In this document: positions 12,081 through 25,380 of the stretch, piece after piece
Position numbering within the stretch: position 1 is the stretch's first letter
Layout: each line of letters opens with the position of its first letter
Assembly: GCA_963457665.1 (NCBI GenBank)
Contig: OY735222.1
Coordinates: 38,072,581-38,136,580, forward strand
Length of the DNA: 64,000 nucleotides
Source of the DNA: Thysanoteuthis rhombus
Lineage: Eukaryota > Mollusca > Cephalopoda > Oegopsida > Thysanoteuthidae
Direction: 5' to 3'
Made by a program: the position numbers and the translations under genes
Notes under the pieces: model-generated
What the model saw: only the letters and a program-made list of their open reading frames with translations
Told to the model about the DNA's origin: nothing
Database searches by the model: none

Positions 12081-14250
12081 ATTAATTTATCATATCAATC
12101 ACAAAAATATATTACAAACTGTGATCTATCGTAAATAAAAGTTCATTTAGTAAAAACAGACAGGCTTGGCTTAAGCCTTTACAGGATCCTAAGCAGAATA
12201 TGATCTACCCACCCATCACCTTTGAAAAAATATTCAGTCTTTCTCGTAGAACATTCCAAGCAGTCTTGATGGCCATTGGGTCGTAAGCTTAGTTCGTTAA
12301 TGTGTAATGCTGCCTCTGAAAACAGATTTGTAAATGAGTTTAAATAAGAATAATCCAGTGGTTTTTAATCTGTATATCACCACGCCCCCACCCTATCAGT
12401 AATTTAACCCTTACCATCTTCATCAAATGATTTGTCGGAAATGAGTGCTGCAAATGGGTTTGGTACCATCTGGCAAAGCCAATTTGGTGTGGGTGTTTAG
12501 CATGAATGTTTAGACTACACACCTATTTTGACGTAAGCTGAAAAAATGTTGACTGATTAGAAAAAAAAATATTGACTGATTCATAATCATTCAAAGGTGA
12601 AACTTTGAAATTTCTTGGAACTGTAAATTAAACTTGATTGAAAAAATATTTTTGTGCTCTAAATAACATTTGAAGTTTCAGGAAAAGTAAATGACGGTTT
12701 TTATTTGAATTCATTCTCATATTTTAGTTTGTTTTAAGTAAAACTGAACGTTCGAAAACAGGAACCGATTTACCTTTGATTTATATCAAAATTCAAACAA
12801 TTTTTTTTGTTTTACTTGAAAATGAAATACATAATTCTGAGCTTTTCTCTCATTAAATAAAACCTGACATTTTGACATTCAATTATTATTAATAATAGAC
12901 TTTTCTACAATAGTTCTACTATTTACATAAGGCATGTTTACCTTGGGTTTTATTTGTCATATTTAATAGACTCTTACTTCTATCTAAATCAAATCTTTTT
13001 TAATTAATCAAATCTAAATTCTGTTTAAATTTCACTGATATTCATCCGACTTCTTGACATATTATAACAATTAAGATTATCATTTTTATATAGTAGATAT
13101 TAGCTACAGTCCCTTCTCTTGATAATTTTTTCATTGCTGAATGAGTTTGGAAAAAAACCATACTATCTATTCATTACAAAAATCAATTTTTTTTTTTTTG
13201 TATTACAATCTGAACTGTATCTAGAATCTGCAAGTGCAAACACGAAAAATAATTTGATTTTTGTTATAAAGAAATAAGTCACACATACTTATTAGCCAAA
13301 TTCGTATCTGAAATTTTCACTCTAATGTTTGATCTATGTGATAAAAATACCCACTGATTTAAAATGCATCGACAAGGGAGAAGATCATGTTGAAAAATAG
13401 ATGTTTGTTTTGTTAAATTGTTTTTGACGTTAGGCTAAGTAGCTATTGATATGCCAACATATTGTCCAGAAAAGAACTTTCTAAAATATTTTGATGGGAT
13501 GTTGACAATCTATTGAAATGTATCGCGTTAAAAATGTTGGATCACCTACTGTTGAGCTAGTCTCACAGCCCATTATTTGAGTAGGATGTTCGATCTTCAC
13601 TAAGTGTCCCCTATTTACCTGAAATTCCATGAAAACAGGATATGACGCGAGGTCGGTTTAAAGCGAGGATACCACACATGAACTAAGCTGATCTAAAAAT
13701 GTGATGTCACGAGTTATTTCCCTTGAACTGTTCTCTATACACTTCTGGTTGGAGCATTCTTTCCACTTGAAAGTAATTACCTTATAGAAATTAAGATTAA
13801 AGAAATATTTCATGAAGTTCTTAATGAAAAGTTTCATTTCGATTGATATAGATATATTCATCACACTGAAGGTGACATATATTTTACCTGATTCATAAAA
13901 TTTAAAATCATAAAAGTAGCCAAAATATGGAATATGAAACGGCAATATTCTCATATTCTCTTCAACACACTGTGAGTTAACTATGGCTAGAGGATCTAAT
14001 GATTCTTTGAATTATACAAAAGAAAGCACAATTGATTGAATATCTTTTTACCATATGAAAAAAATAAGACAATCCTTTATACAAACCTAATTAAGGTATT
14101 TTCAGTAACTTTGAAGTTGATTACTTTTGTCAAATTCTTGTACAAAGTCAGGACTTGACTTTGTTTTCTGCAACATAAAAAACAAGAACAACTCTCACCA
14201 AAATGAGGAATGTAAACCAATACATAAAATCAACATTCCCCTTTCATAAT
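12081..14250. other. Intergenic, nothing recognised
   Basis: Very AT-rich. The longest open frame (98 codons, - strand, 13658-13954) is rich in Phe, Lys and Ile and has no family motif; I do not call it a gene. Confidence 0.4.
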
Positions 14251-14340
14251 TTGAAACTCACGACCAGTCAGGAGCTAGGAGGCTGTCTTACTGATTGAGC
14301 TAAATTGACAAGTCTTAGATATCAATAAAAATTTATAATA
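14250..14340 (-). mobile_element. tRNA-derived SINE head
   Basis: The - strand reads CTTGTCAATTTAGCTCAATC-AGTAAGACAG, then GTGAGTTTCAAATT. The TTAGCTCAATCAGTAAGACAG block is an A box, and GAGTTTCAAATT a weak B box. The same head is on the + strand at 30421, 60525 and 63936. Confidence 0.6.
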
Positions 14341-14559
14341 TACATACACATGGCTTATTTCATTCCAATAAAAAATAGAATCATACAAAAATATATTTTT
14401 TTTAGGATTTTCTATTTCTTATATATACAATACAAAAGTTGCACGAATCTTTTTCAATCGCAGTAGAAGTTGGATGGGGTTTGATCAAAGTAGAATGAGA
14501 AAGCACATTGGAAAGCACATACTTCTGCCAATTCCATACATTATGTAAAAACTGAATGA

Positions 14560-14960
14560 AAATCAGTTGATATATAGCTATGGTGCAAGGGAGGTAACTA
14601 TAGGATTTGATTTTTCAATTTTCAAACTAATATCTTAGTATATGAAAAAATATCTCGAAAATTCTTGGATCCTTTTAAATAATTCTTGCTTATCTTATGG
14701 TATACTCTTCAAGAAAATATCATTGAAATTTGAGAACTTTTGATATTTTTTAAATATTGTATGGACAAACTGATAGACATGAGTGAACACATATACCTGT
14801 TCCAACTTAGTTGGCAGAGGTAAAGTATCAATTGTTTGAGTCTTCCTTATTACATGGCCCAGTCTTCAAGAAAATTTCATTGAAATTCATGGAGAACTTA
14901 TATAGACATTGTTTGGAGTAACAGACACAAGTGAACACATATATAATGAAGGCTTTGAGT
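14560..14960 (+). repeat. GACAGACAG-type dispersed repeat, about 3 diverged units
   Basis: Units share GGTGCAAGGGAGGTAACTAT, 'AAGAAAATATCATTGAAATT', 'GTATGGACAAACTGATAGAC' and CCAACTTAGTTGGCAGAGGT. The last matches CCAACTTCGTAGGCAGATGT at 1580-1600. Confidence 0.65.
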
Positions 14961-15244
14961 TAACTGGACCACATCGAGATCAATGATTTGGGACCCAATA
15001 ACCAGCTGGACTGATTAACTGAACCACTTAATTTTTTTTCATGCATAAGGCACCAAGTTTTTTAAATTCAAGTGGAAGAAAATGCCTATACTATATCTCA
15101 TGTATTTCTTGATATCTTTCAGTCTAGAGGTTTTCAAGTTATAAGAAAATCCCAAATTTAGATTTAAAAAGTGAATGTATCTATTTGAAGGTTTTTTTGG
15201 CCAATCAAACTCATTGAACAAATGTTGCCACCAAAGGTTTCCTT

Positions 15245-15640
15245 TTTTTATATGTGTGTGTGTTTATGTGTTGTGTGTTCCAGCATTCCTAACCTCATTG
15301 TTTTGTCTACAGACTTGAAAATTGGCATCAGTACTCCACTAGATCACTTCTAAAAATTTTTTTTTTTCATTTTTGGAAAAAAGCTTTTTTGACCTTTCTG
15401 GGACCTTATTTTGACAGGTTTATTTATAACATTTAGATTCTTGAGAATTTAGATATTTTTTTACTCTATTTTAGATGTTTTTCGATGGAAAATGCCAATG
15501 ATGTCAAAAAAGATTTTATTCTCTATTTATTTTTCAATGGAATTCTTTTACATAACTTCAAATTTTTATGCTACGGTTGTTCAATTATTGACTGCGGTGG
15601 GAAGCTCTTGTTATTTTTGTTGTTCACACCATTTTGGACA
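15245..15640 (+). repeat. Dispersed repeat, first of a pair (other at 18570-18770)
   Basis: Shares GTGTGTTCCAGCA, TTGTTTTGTCTACAGACTTG and AGATGTTTTTCGATGGAAAA-TGCCAATGATG with the 18570 copy, in the same orientation. It has no coding content. Confidence 0.55.
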
Positions 15641-15667
15641 TTTTTGGCCTTCCTCTGATGTATATGA

Positions 15668-16070
15668 GACTGTCAACCAAAGGTGTCATCATTGGTTCCT
15701 TTAGTTTTTAAGTTGGTCTAGCTGGTTGGCTAGCTATGTATGTATCATTCATAACGGCTACACCAATGGAGCTAGAGTGCTGAAATTTGCAGCATTTACT
15801 CCTTATTATATATAGGAAAAAAATTTTGTTTTCCTATTCAAATTGGTTTTAGTGGGGAATGTAAGTTTAGGCTAAACTGGTCCCTTAGTTCGTGTCATAC
15901 TTGATTTTTTGAAAATTCTGACTTTTTTAGTGATCACCTCCCAATAAAAGCTGAAAGCGGCAACCTATTTATCGATCACCCTTTTTACCAATCCTTTAAT
16001 TGATCACCATGTTGCTAAAAGACATTGATCGTGTGATGGTTTTCTATTGAGTGACTAACTAGACCTGTTT
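15668..16070 (+). mobile_element. 400-bp MITE-like family, + copy, nearly full length
   Basis: Starts GACTGTCAACCAAAGG, then 'AAGTTGGTCTAGCTGGTTGG', TATGTATGTATC, ACACCAATGGAGCTAGAG, TTTTTTAGTGATCACCTCCC and GTGTGATGGTTTTCTATTGA, ending GTGACTAACTAGACCTG. Confidence 0.78.
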
Positions 16071-16311
16071 CTGGTTGTGTCAAGTAATGGTAACAAACAG
16101 AATTTTTTGTTGTAGTTGTAAATAGGAATGCTTGTTACGTTCTGCTTTTCATGGATGGATAGTACACTTGAGAATGGATTGGCTGAAACATTGTGTGAAC
16201 AACGAAAAAAGCAAGAGGAAAGAGTTTGATGGTCCTCAAAACTCTTTGAATAATAATCTCTTCTCAAAATTATAGATAGTGAATGTATCTAATATAGTGA
16301 ATAATATAGAC

Positions 16312-16664
16312 CAGTGGTTTCAAAATTGGGATCTGGGGACACCTGGAGGTCTGCGGACTCTGGGGGTCTGTCAAGTAAAGCTCAGATATCCACAGCAGTG
16401 TTCTTTTGGAACCTGACATAGCTTATGTTGTGGCAGAGAAACACCTCACAACTATGGAAAAACATTATTATTGTACACATACCTGCACCATATTTAATAA
16501 AAATGCAATCCATTGGAAATAAGCCTGATTTTTAAAGGTCAAAGGTTACTTATTATTACAGTTCATTAATTACCGTCTCAAACCTAAATGCTAAAAATAA
16601 GGATCCACCAGAATATTTCCTTTATAGAAGGGGTCCTTGAGTTTTACAAGTTTTAGGACCATTG
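16312..16664. mobile_element. hAT-like MITE with 8-bp target duplication
   Basis: The left end CAGTGGTTTCAAAATTGG and the complement of the right end (CAATGGTCCTAAAACTTG) pair imperfectly. The 8 bases before it, ATATAGAC (16304-16311), match the 8 bases after it, ATATAGAT (16665-16672), at 7 of 8. An 8-bp duplication and CAGTGGTT-type ends are typical of hAT elements. At 353 bp with no ORF it is non-autonomous. Confidence 0.7.
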
Positions 16665-16829
16665 ATATAGATATAATTTCCTTTTTCCAAATTAATTTTT
16701 GTATTTGCTTTATCAAAATACTTATTCACATCAAATAAAAGACAGAACTAATTTTATTTGTATATATGTATCATAGTTTCTCTGCGTATATCCTCATCAA
16801 GTGTGTTATGAGGTTAGGCACAAATGGAC

Positions 16830-17125
16830 GATTGTTAGTAAGGCCCATTTTCCAGCTGGCTAGGCCTGTTGAAGCTTCATTCTATGGCGCCTGGTGTTCT
16901 CCAATGGTCATCCATTTACTGACCCGGCTTGATATTGTGTAACTCTAGTAATCTTACGAGAACCCTTGTACACAAAATGATTTGGCTGTGACAGCTTCCC
17001 CAATCCTAGTCCTTGTGATGAGTGCTAAGCCTAAAGGTACTGAGTACCATTTTTAAAGTCTTTGGTATGATTCAATGGTGGGTTGATGGTTTACCAAAGT
17101 GAGCACTGTACCACTAGGCCATTGT
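16830..17125 (-). mobile_element. 5S-rRNA-derived SINE (SINE3-like), diverged
   Basis: 16882-16968 on the - strand follows the 5S rRNA order: a GATC-like block, an AAGC-like box A region (here AGAGTTACACAATATCAAGC), CCGGGTCAGTAAATGGATG, then GAACACCAGGCGCC. It is closer in layout to the 37058-37165 copy than to any tRNA. The flanks 16969-17125 belong to the body. Confidence 0.55.
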
Positions 17126-18560
17126 GATAGGTCTAATTTTACATGTTCATGCAATTATGACCATTCACAAGAGTCCAAAGATGAATGTCAGTAAGAGAGC
17201 GAGTAATTCCTTTTTTTTTTTTTCCCTTCTTTTTGGTTATTATAACTTCCAAAATTTTATTAAAAAACTACAAACCGTCAAACTGGTGGAAGAAATGGAA
17301 TGTTTTATTAATAAAACATTTCCATTCAGGTACCACTTTGAAAATTGCTCTTAGCATGAAATATTAATGTAACCATAACATCTTTTAATCAATTCATTAG
17401 CAAATACAGAGCACTGTGAATAGACATTACTAACAACATTTATACCTCTTTATACATGTTTCTTGTAATTTTTGCAAATTACTTTGATCATCATTATATA
17501 TAGAGAGAGATCAGAGTTTTTCCAGCCTTTTTTCTGCTTTCTTGGACATAGTTATCAAACAACTGTTCATTCATTTTCAATATATAACACCTGCACCTCT
17601 CATCTTCCACAACTGCATACTTCTTATGAAGCCCATAACAAGGCAAAATGTTTTTTTCACTTTTTATCTTAATAATTATCAAAAATTTTTTATCGATGTA
17701 ACTGATGTTTTTCTCAATCTTTCATTTCCACTTTACCATATTGTTGGATCTTCTCACTTGCACGCAACAAATAGATATAGATGTATATCTTTTATAATTA
17801 TTATTTTTATCATAATATATTTTTTTTACTATATACCTGTAAAATACCCATTGTTTTGTTAACAGTATCACCAGGGCAGGATGGAAATTTAATGCACTGT
17901 AGTATCTTCAAAAACTCATAGGAGTTGTCTGAAGCGACCATTCCTGGCACTTCAATAAAGCTTCTGCTCGCAGACACTCAAAGGTGACTTCATTTTACTC
18001 TCTCATTTTTCTTATTTTCTTAATGGCCAAGTTCAGTTGTTTCATGACCCACCTTTTTGTACAGCCCTACCCTGTTCCTCTCTCCTTCACTGCACTGTCT
18101 CATGGATTTCGTGTTGTGATACCATTTTCATAACCTTTCTTTTATCCTTTACACTTCCAATGTAAAATTTTTATTTTAAAAGTGTGACGGACTGACGGAC
18201 ACGTTACTTATAAATTTAAACTAGTATACCTGTGCCATAAAAAATGATTGCATATGCATTGGATATTTTGTAAAGTTCTTTTTAAAAGCAAGTCTTCATT
18301 GACCACTGAAATGTTTTTGTCTTATTCATTTCATTTTTTCAGTTGGTATAATTTTATGGTTCATTATTTAATAGTTTATCCATGCTGTCAATTATGAAAT
18401 AAGTAAACAGTTATGTATTGCATTTTATATTCATGGATAATATTGATTTGCATAACAGAACAGCATTCTTTTGACTGCTTACATATTTCTGTTATTTTTT
18501 TTGTTTATGTTTTTAATGAACAACAGCATTATTCAAAGATGGTAAAGGATTCTATTCTTC
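17126..18560. other. Intergenic, nothing recognised
   Basis: AT-rich. Open frames of up to 106 codons (17542-17862) are Phe/Ile/Tyr-rich with no motif and overlap others on the opposite strand. Confidence 0.4.
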
Positions 18561-18569
18561 TTAAAAAAA

Positions 18570-18770
18570 TATAAGCATGTCTTTGTTTGTTTGTGTGTTC
18601 CAGTGCCCCTGGCCATACCATTTTGTCTACAGACTTGAAAATTTAAACTGAGATGGTTTTTAAAAAAAATTTCATTTAAGATGTTTTCCAGTGGAATATG
18701 CCGATAATGTTATACTTACTTTTTATATTTTTGTTATTCATCAAATTTAACATTTTTATTACGTCATCAG
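18570..18770 (+). repeat. Dispersed repeat, second of pair with 15245-15640
   Basis: GTGTGTTCCAGTG, CATTTTGTCTACAGACTTGA and AGATGTTTTCCAGTGGAATATG match the 15245 copy, with an internal deletion. Confidence 0.55.
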
Positions 18771-20927
18771 AGTATGAATGAAATTCTATTTTCTTACATA
18801 AGTTGCATAAGTATTTTACTTTCTTACATCAGTTGCGTCCCTTAGCGTGACAGAAGACGTCTGCACATCGTTAATTATTATATGTGTGGATCACTCATTA
18901 TTATATACAGCTTTTTTACGTTCGTTCAGGATGCATGTGATCCTATTAATTTTTTTTTTTTTTTTTTTTTGACTGCCATATCTCATTTTGCAAGTACATT
19001 TTCTTTCCACTGCATTAAACGACATTAAACTGGTCTGGATAATTGGAAGAAAAAAAAATATATAAATAATGTGCACTGAAAAACAAATTATGTAATGATC
19101 ATTTTGAAATCTGAGCAGAAGATGCTATTTCCTATGTACTTAATACTCAACGGTTGCATGAAAGGAAATATAGTGTCGTCTTTATCAGGACAACATTTTG
19201 ACCCTTCGCATATAGGCACAATTCAAGGCTAAAAAAAAAAATCCTTGGCACAATTCCATTCAGGTTCGTCACCACTCTGAACTCAACGAAACACCAAATG
19301 AAATGCTGTTGTAATTCTTACCTAATTTGTTTAAAATTTACTTATGGTTAAGTTCAACTTATATTTATCAAACTCTAGTAAGACTGTATTAAAGAAAAAG
19401 AAAAACTGTTCGAATAATCATTAGTAACACTGGTCTTGATGACCCTCAATGGGTTCAACATTATTTGAAAAGTACTCTTAACTCCATATTGCAGTGGGTG
19501 TGGAAAGAGAGGAAGGGGGTTCATGAACACATTTTTCAAAACAACTCTCAATTACCACGTTTCGTTTCACTTTAGCTTTTCCATTACCGTAATTCTAATA
19601 ATTTTTTTTCGCGTAACTGTTATAAACTGCTGAATAAAAAAAAACTATATTTTATTCAAAATTCTGACAATTACAGGAATATTGATATTTCCCACAGCTC
19701 ACATTCGAAGGAATACGCTCCAACAAGAAATCCGCTCACACATGGCACAATATCTACACACACGCATCAACTGCAGCGATTTTGACAACTCCGAGCTCGT
19801 GCACACCACATCGCCTGGTTAACCCTAGCTGAAACAACGAATTTCGTACTACGCGGCATACCCACACCAGCAACACAACAGAATCAAATCCAGAACCCGA
19901 GTATACATACACATGTTTCTCAGCCAAAATAGAAGTTCACATGTACTCGATCTGTCAGAAAATTCATTTCCAGCCACGTGCAAATTGTCATGGGTGCATA
20001 TTTATTTTTAACCCAACAACAACAACACTCGTCTTCGCAATATTGGCCCGTAACAACAACCTGCTATGGGCAAAAAACACTCCTTATTTATTTCGGCATT
20101 TGAAAAGAAAAAAAAAAGACAATTATTATCTATACACATAAAAAAATAATTTAAGTAAAATTTATATACACTACCAACCCGCAACATATCTCTTTTCTAA
20201 CGCGTGATTTTTTCCCCTGTTATATTTTTTTTTCATCCTCTCCGAAAATACGGTCGAAAGATATGAAAAAAAAAATGTAAGTGTACTTATTTGCGATACG
20301 AGACATAATGTTCAAACAATAATAATAGTAATAATAATAAAAGAGATTTTGTACGATAGAGTTTTTTTTCTTGTGATAATGTTAGCCAGTGAAATCATGT
20401 GACTTTTTAGTAGTGGCAAATACGCTTCAGTTTCCGGTAGTGAAACTTCCACTTTCTCTTAATTGAAATTTGACTGTTTTAGATTTGTCCGGGCAAGCTG
20501 CAGTGGTGGCATGTGCTCTTTGGGGGTCCAGGTTATTCCATTGGGAACCACTTAAAGACTGAATTGTCTTCTTCTTCTTCTTCTTTTTTTATCAAGTATA
20601 GCTGTAGTTTTTTTTTTCTTTTCTTTCCTTTTCTTTTAATAGAGTTTGAGGGGGAGGGTATGTAGTTGTTTTCCCCCTTTTCTCCCTCTTTCTCTATCGT
20701 CCTCTCTTTCTTCCTTTCTGTCTCCCCAGTGCGTGCCTGCACGTGTGTGGCTCCAGTGTTGTTAGACTATATTATAGCAGTAGTTCGTGTTTCTTGTTGC
20801 AGCTAACACTGCTTCCATCTGGAGTGCTACCGTCGTTTCTAGTGTTTAGATCTCTGGGTGTGGCTGCCATTGAGGGAGAATAATAATAATAATAATAACA
20901 ACAACAACAACAGTACTTTTTCCCATG
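18771..20927. other. Upstream region of the gene, no exon recognised
   Basis: Contains a T tract (18950-18970), a CTT run (20568-20587), a pyrimidine-rich stretch (20600-20725) and an AATAATAAT/AACAACAAC run (20878-20912). It probably includes the promoter of the gene starting at 21030, but no defined site can be supported. Confidence 0.4.
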
Positions 20928-20939
20928 TAGATTTATTTT

Positions 20940-21029
20940 TGCAGCTATTACTCGTCATATTTGTATAAAGGCTATCATCACTACCACGACGAGACAACTA
21001 AAGGACCACAATCATTACGATTAGAAAAT
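20940..21029 (+). promoter_or_regulatory. Probable 5' leader of the SIM-RING-PARP gene
   Basis: The bases before ATG 21030 have no in-frame ATG after the stop at 20928. A TATAAAGG box occurs at 20964-20971, which could place a start site near 20995, only some 35 bases before the ATG. Alternatively TTTTTGCAG ending at 20944 could be an acceptor for an upstream untranslated exon. The sequence alone does not decide between them. Confidence 0.35.
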
Positions 21030-21066
21030 ATGGACGAAAATAATTTAATCGTAATTGGATCTGATG
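21030..21066 (+). CDS. Coding exon 1 of SIM-RING-PARP gene (12 codons plus 1 nt)
   Basis: The exon starts at ATG 21030 in a good context (A at -3, G at +4) and reads MDENNLIVIGSD, then one G before the donor GTAAGT at 21067. The lone G joins AA at 47139 to make a Glu codon, giving MDENNLIVIGSD-E-SDSDEVVIIGS without a break. The match in both phase and character is the main support: LIVIGSD in exon 1 echoes VVIIGSE in exon 2. An in-frame TAG at 20928-20930 with no ATG between it and 21030 supports this start. The exon is far too short to be found by ORF length. The first hydrophobic stretch (Leu6-Ile9) followed by Asp/Ser fits a SUMO-interaction motif. The alternative is that exon 2 is reached from another, unseen first exon. 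Confidence 0.75.
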
Positions 21067-22800
21067 GTAAGTCTTTATTTAAAAAAAAAAGAAGAATATA
21101 TATTCATATCTTTGAAAAGTATATTTATTAAAATATCATGTTTATGCCTTTTATTGTAGCCAGATGTAACCAAGAAGATAATGAAGGTGTTTTTAAACCT
21201 TCATATAATGATAACAGAATAATTGTATGCATAATAATGATGAATTGTCCATTTTTCTTCTGTTTTTTAAAAAATTGATTGTGTTATTCGATACAAAGTT
21301 TTCTTGCCGCTAGACAGTCTTTTAAAGTACGTTAATTTAATAAAAAAAAGCACCTGCTTACCGAGTGCGTGATTAATCACTGTCTCTCACTGATTAAAGT
21401 TTTCGACTTTAAACCGAACGTTAATAGAAGGCTTATTGTAATCAATTAACAAATTAAGATTCCTGATTAATGTTGTTGCGATTTTTTTTTTCTTCCCAAA
21501 GGTCTTTTGAAAAATATTTTTCTATTTCCAATGAAAGAATTTTCGTTGTTTAGAAATTCAAGGATGGTCAAAAGAAAAGCAAGCAATAACTTGCCAGTTT
21601 AATCGTCTTTAAACACCATTCACTTAACCTAATTTGTATTTGAATCATTTTATTTTCAAGAAATAAAACCGATTATGTTGCTTTTAATATTACTGTTTTG
21701 CATGTCATGAAATTTCTCCGTTGATTTGAAAAAAAAAGTATTTTTCTAGTTCACACTTGTGAAAAGATTGATTCTTTATTCATTTATTTTGAAGCCATTT
21801 TATTTTTAAAAAATTAGGATTACTAGAACTTACATTTTGAAAGTATTTTCCCGTAAATTAATTCACTTTTCCATTCATTGAAAAAAAATTCAACTTTCAT
21901 TTTAATTTCTTCATTGAAAAAAAAAAGAAGAAAAACAACAAACAAAAAAAAAAACAGCTGTTAGGTGTATCATGTTATCGGTGAAAAATCATTTTTTATT
22001 TATTTTTTTATTTACGAAGAAAAGCACTTTTATTTATTTACATTTCATTCGTTACCAGACTGTAAAAATCATAGAAGAATTTTCTTCTATTTATTTACCT
22101 TTTTAAATACGATTTATTCTATCTTGGATTTCATTTTCAGCTCAATTAATTGAAATCACTCGCACGCACTGACAGCAGTGAAGACGTTTTCGTTTTTATG
22201 TTATTGTTTTGTTTATCATTGTTGAATCTCAATCATTTGAATTTACCTCAACCCTTTTTATCATCTCGTTAGTATAATCATTATTTTCCTAGAATTAAGA
22301 TTCCTCTTGTGTATAAATGATCTTTTAATACGTGCAATTTTGATCGCAATTTGCAAAAGGTGAAAATTCCTTGTGATAATTTACTGTCACAATATGGCCA
22401 CTATAATAGTAACATAGTGAGTGATAGCTATCTACTTAGTCTGTGACCCTTGGACTCGTCCTTGGAAAAACCTGGAAATATTGTCTTTCTTCTTTTATAT
22501 CTATATTTTCATTTAAACGAATAGAATATCTATAATCTGCTTGAGAGAATGCACTTAGAAGTGAGAAAATTGCACGCATACATGGTCGACTATTGATTAA
22601 AAGCTTTTAACGATTTGTACGACGAGTCATCCACTCAGCTAAAATATGGATAATAAATAGGTTTTTTTTTTTCTTTATTTTTCGCGAATAATGATTTTTA
22701 TATGCTTTTTATCTAATTTCTTTTATGGATTTGTGCTTTCTCTTTTTGCAACCATTGTTTTATTTGTTTTGCACTGTTATTTTTAACAAAGGATTTAGGT

Positions 22801-23046
22801 GTATATATACACACACACACAGATACATATATATGTATGTATATATATATTTGTATAATCAAGAGAAAAAAAGAATAATTTTATGTATATTATTTAATTC
22901 GTGTTTTTGCCAATATGGTTTCATTGTTTTGCACTTTTATTTTTTCACGAAGGTTCAGAAATATATCTATGTATAGATATGTGTGTATATGAATGTGTGT
23001 ATATGTATCTATATAGATATATAAATATACATATATATATATAATC
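22801..23046. repeat. Two TA/CA/TG microsatellite clusters
   Basis: ATACACACACACACAGATAC and TATATGTATGTATATATATA runs at 22801-22855, and GTGTATATGAATGTGTGTAT followed by TATATATATATA at 22978-23046. They can partly pair with each other. Confidence 0.75.
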
Positions 23047-25380
23047 AAGAAGAGAAACAAAGAAAGTCCCCCTCCTCATTTTTAGCTGTAATTCATTTCC
23101 TTTTGTACTTTTCCCCCCTTTTAGAATTATTTTAGCGAATTTTTTACACGTGTTGTTGGAAATCGAACAGTGATTTGATTCTAATTGTAATTCAAAATCT
23201 CTGTAAAAAAAAAAATGATTTAATCGCATCAGCAATTAATTAAAATATAGAAATTAAAATTGCTTAATGCTTCACCTAGAAAGACCCACCTTAAAAAAAT
23301 ACATATCTATTTTATTCTTGCATAATTATTTTAATTGTCCATTCTTATGACTGGCTTAATTTGCCGGATATGGTTTTCCTGTTTTGTAGCGAACAATAAA
23401 CATTAAATGCAATTATCTTCTATGGGTGTATATCAGTGCGTGCCGATCCTTAATTATTGCGAAATCTGTCATCGACTTAATTTTTAGTATCAGATTTAGA
23501 CGAACTTGTCATTCTTGAATAATCTTAAGACTTTCCCGATACCACTAATTTCAATACGATTGACCTAATCTACGATATGTTTATTTATACTACTAACCTA
23601 GTCGTAATAATAGTCGGACTATGAACGTCATTCACTTTTTTGTTTTTAAATTTGACACTTACTTTCCTTTTGCAAGCGTCGGTCAGATATATTTAGCTAG
23701 TAGTAATAATTATTCCTATTCTTTCTCAATTGTTTACATATCTACTTATCGGTAGTTCTAGAAAATAATTTTGTTCAATTAATTGCAATAATTGCGTGTT
23801 TATTTTAAACGAAGTGTTGGAACCCGTTATTTGCATTATTATTTTACCTTCATGATATAAAAAATTTTAACTAAGATCAAGATGACGGTAAATAGTCGTC
23901 AAAAATAAAAAAATAATCATGGTATTTTTTCAATTTTTTGATAGAGATGAAATGTGAGCTGACACGTTAAAAACATTTTCTTTTAATGGGTTGGGATATT
24001 TTTTTGTTTTTGGTCTGTCAGGTCTGCGCTATTTTTAGTGATTTATTGTCTTACTTATTCATTCATATCTGTTTGGTTGTCACTTTCATTTTATGGTGCG
24101 AGTTTTACTTGAAAAATCTGCTATCTCCGTAGAATTACTTGCAATAACAGGCCCAGCGATTCAATTGTTAGTGTTTGGATTTCCTATCCAAGAAGACATT
24201 AATTCATTCACCTCAGACAAAGTACTTTTATACATCCTCTACAGCGACGTTGACGTATTTGATGTCATTGACGTAGCAAGTTGATAACGTTCAAGTTACT
24301 TTTTAATTACTTGATAACCGATCGTGATTGTACCCTACCCCCTAATAAGTGCATCTTCTTGATTTAAACAATAACAAAAGATGAAACTTCTGGAAGTAAA
24401 AATTAATTCAATTTGTAGAAGAAAAAAATGGACCATTAATTTTTCAATGCTTTTCCCCACATTTTTCCTACTACTGGACTAATTAAAACTCTCACCGAAT
24501 TTCGGGGTGTGGGGAAGAATCTGAATTTATTTCGAATTAAAGCTCATTTTTCTTCGAACTAAACACCTTTTTGTTTCTCATGAATTGTTTTTTTTTCTTC
24601 TTCTCTGTGTCTCTACGAGTTTGCAATTAATTCGACTTAGAGAAAGCAAGGAATCTATACGTATTTTTTCTTTAGTTAAAATTGTTCCTGGAAACGTAGA
24701 TATGTGTTTTGGGGAAGGTAATAAGAATTGATATGGAAGCTTTTTTCGAATTCAGGGGTAAAACGGAAGAAAGAAAACAAGCATTGAAAGTTGCGACCAG
24801 TCACGTTCTCCCGTGTTTAGTTTTGTTTAGTATTTTAGGAAAATTATTCATTCAGTAACCATGTGTTGCTTTATGCTTCTCCCTGCCACCTGGGTAGAAA
24901 GCACCCGAAGTTATTAGGTCTTCCCCACCCCTTATCTGTTCTTTCAGGCAAAGGAGGAAGAGGAAGAGAAATACGTCACCCCCTTCTCTCTCCTTTCTTT
25001 GTCTCGGGTTTTTCTAGTAGTAGAGTTTTATTTCGTAGGTTATGGACATTGAAATGTGTTAACCCCTTCCATTTAAAAGAAAACAAAATCGCAACACAAT
25101 ACAATTGATGCTAACTTACTCTCTATCCCGTTAACTGCAGATAACGAGAATATCCGTCATTGCAGTTCGATGACTAACTCAACGAAATTTCCGTTTTATT
25201 GTGATTGATGGCAACTCTGTTCTATCAAAATCAGAGCTTTTATCTCGCTATGGAAAAGTGCTTTCATCTTGCGATGAATAATTATTGCTCTTAGCCACCT
25301 GCCGCAGTTAATGGGTTTAAACTCTGGCTCTCTGTCGAGTTTAACAATAATCGATTTAAAAATTGAAAGAAAAAATCACA

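Noticed and set aside
13658-13954. 98-codon - strand open frame
   Set aside because: Phe/Lys/Ile-rich, no motif, no neighbouring exons in a matching phase.
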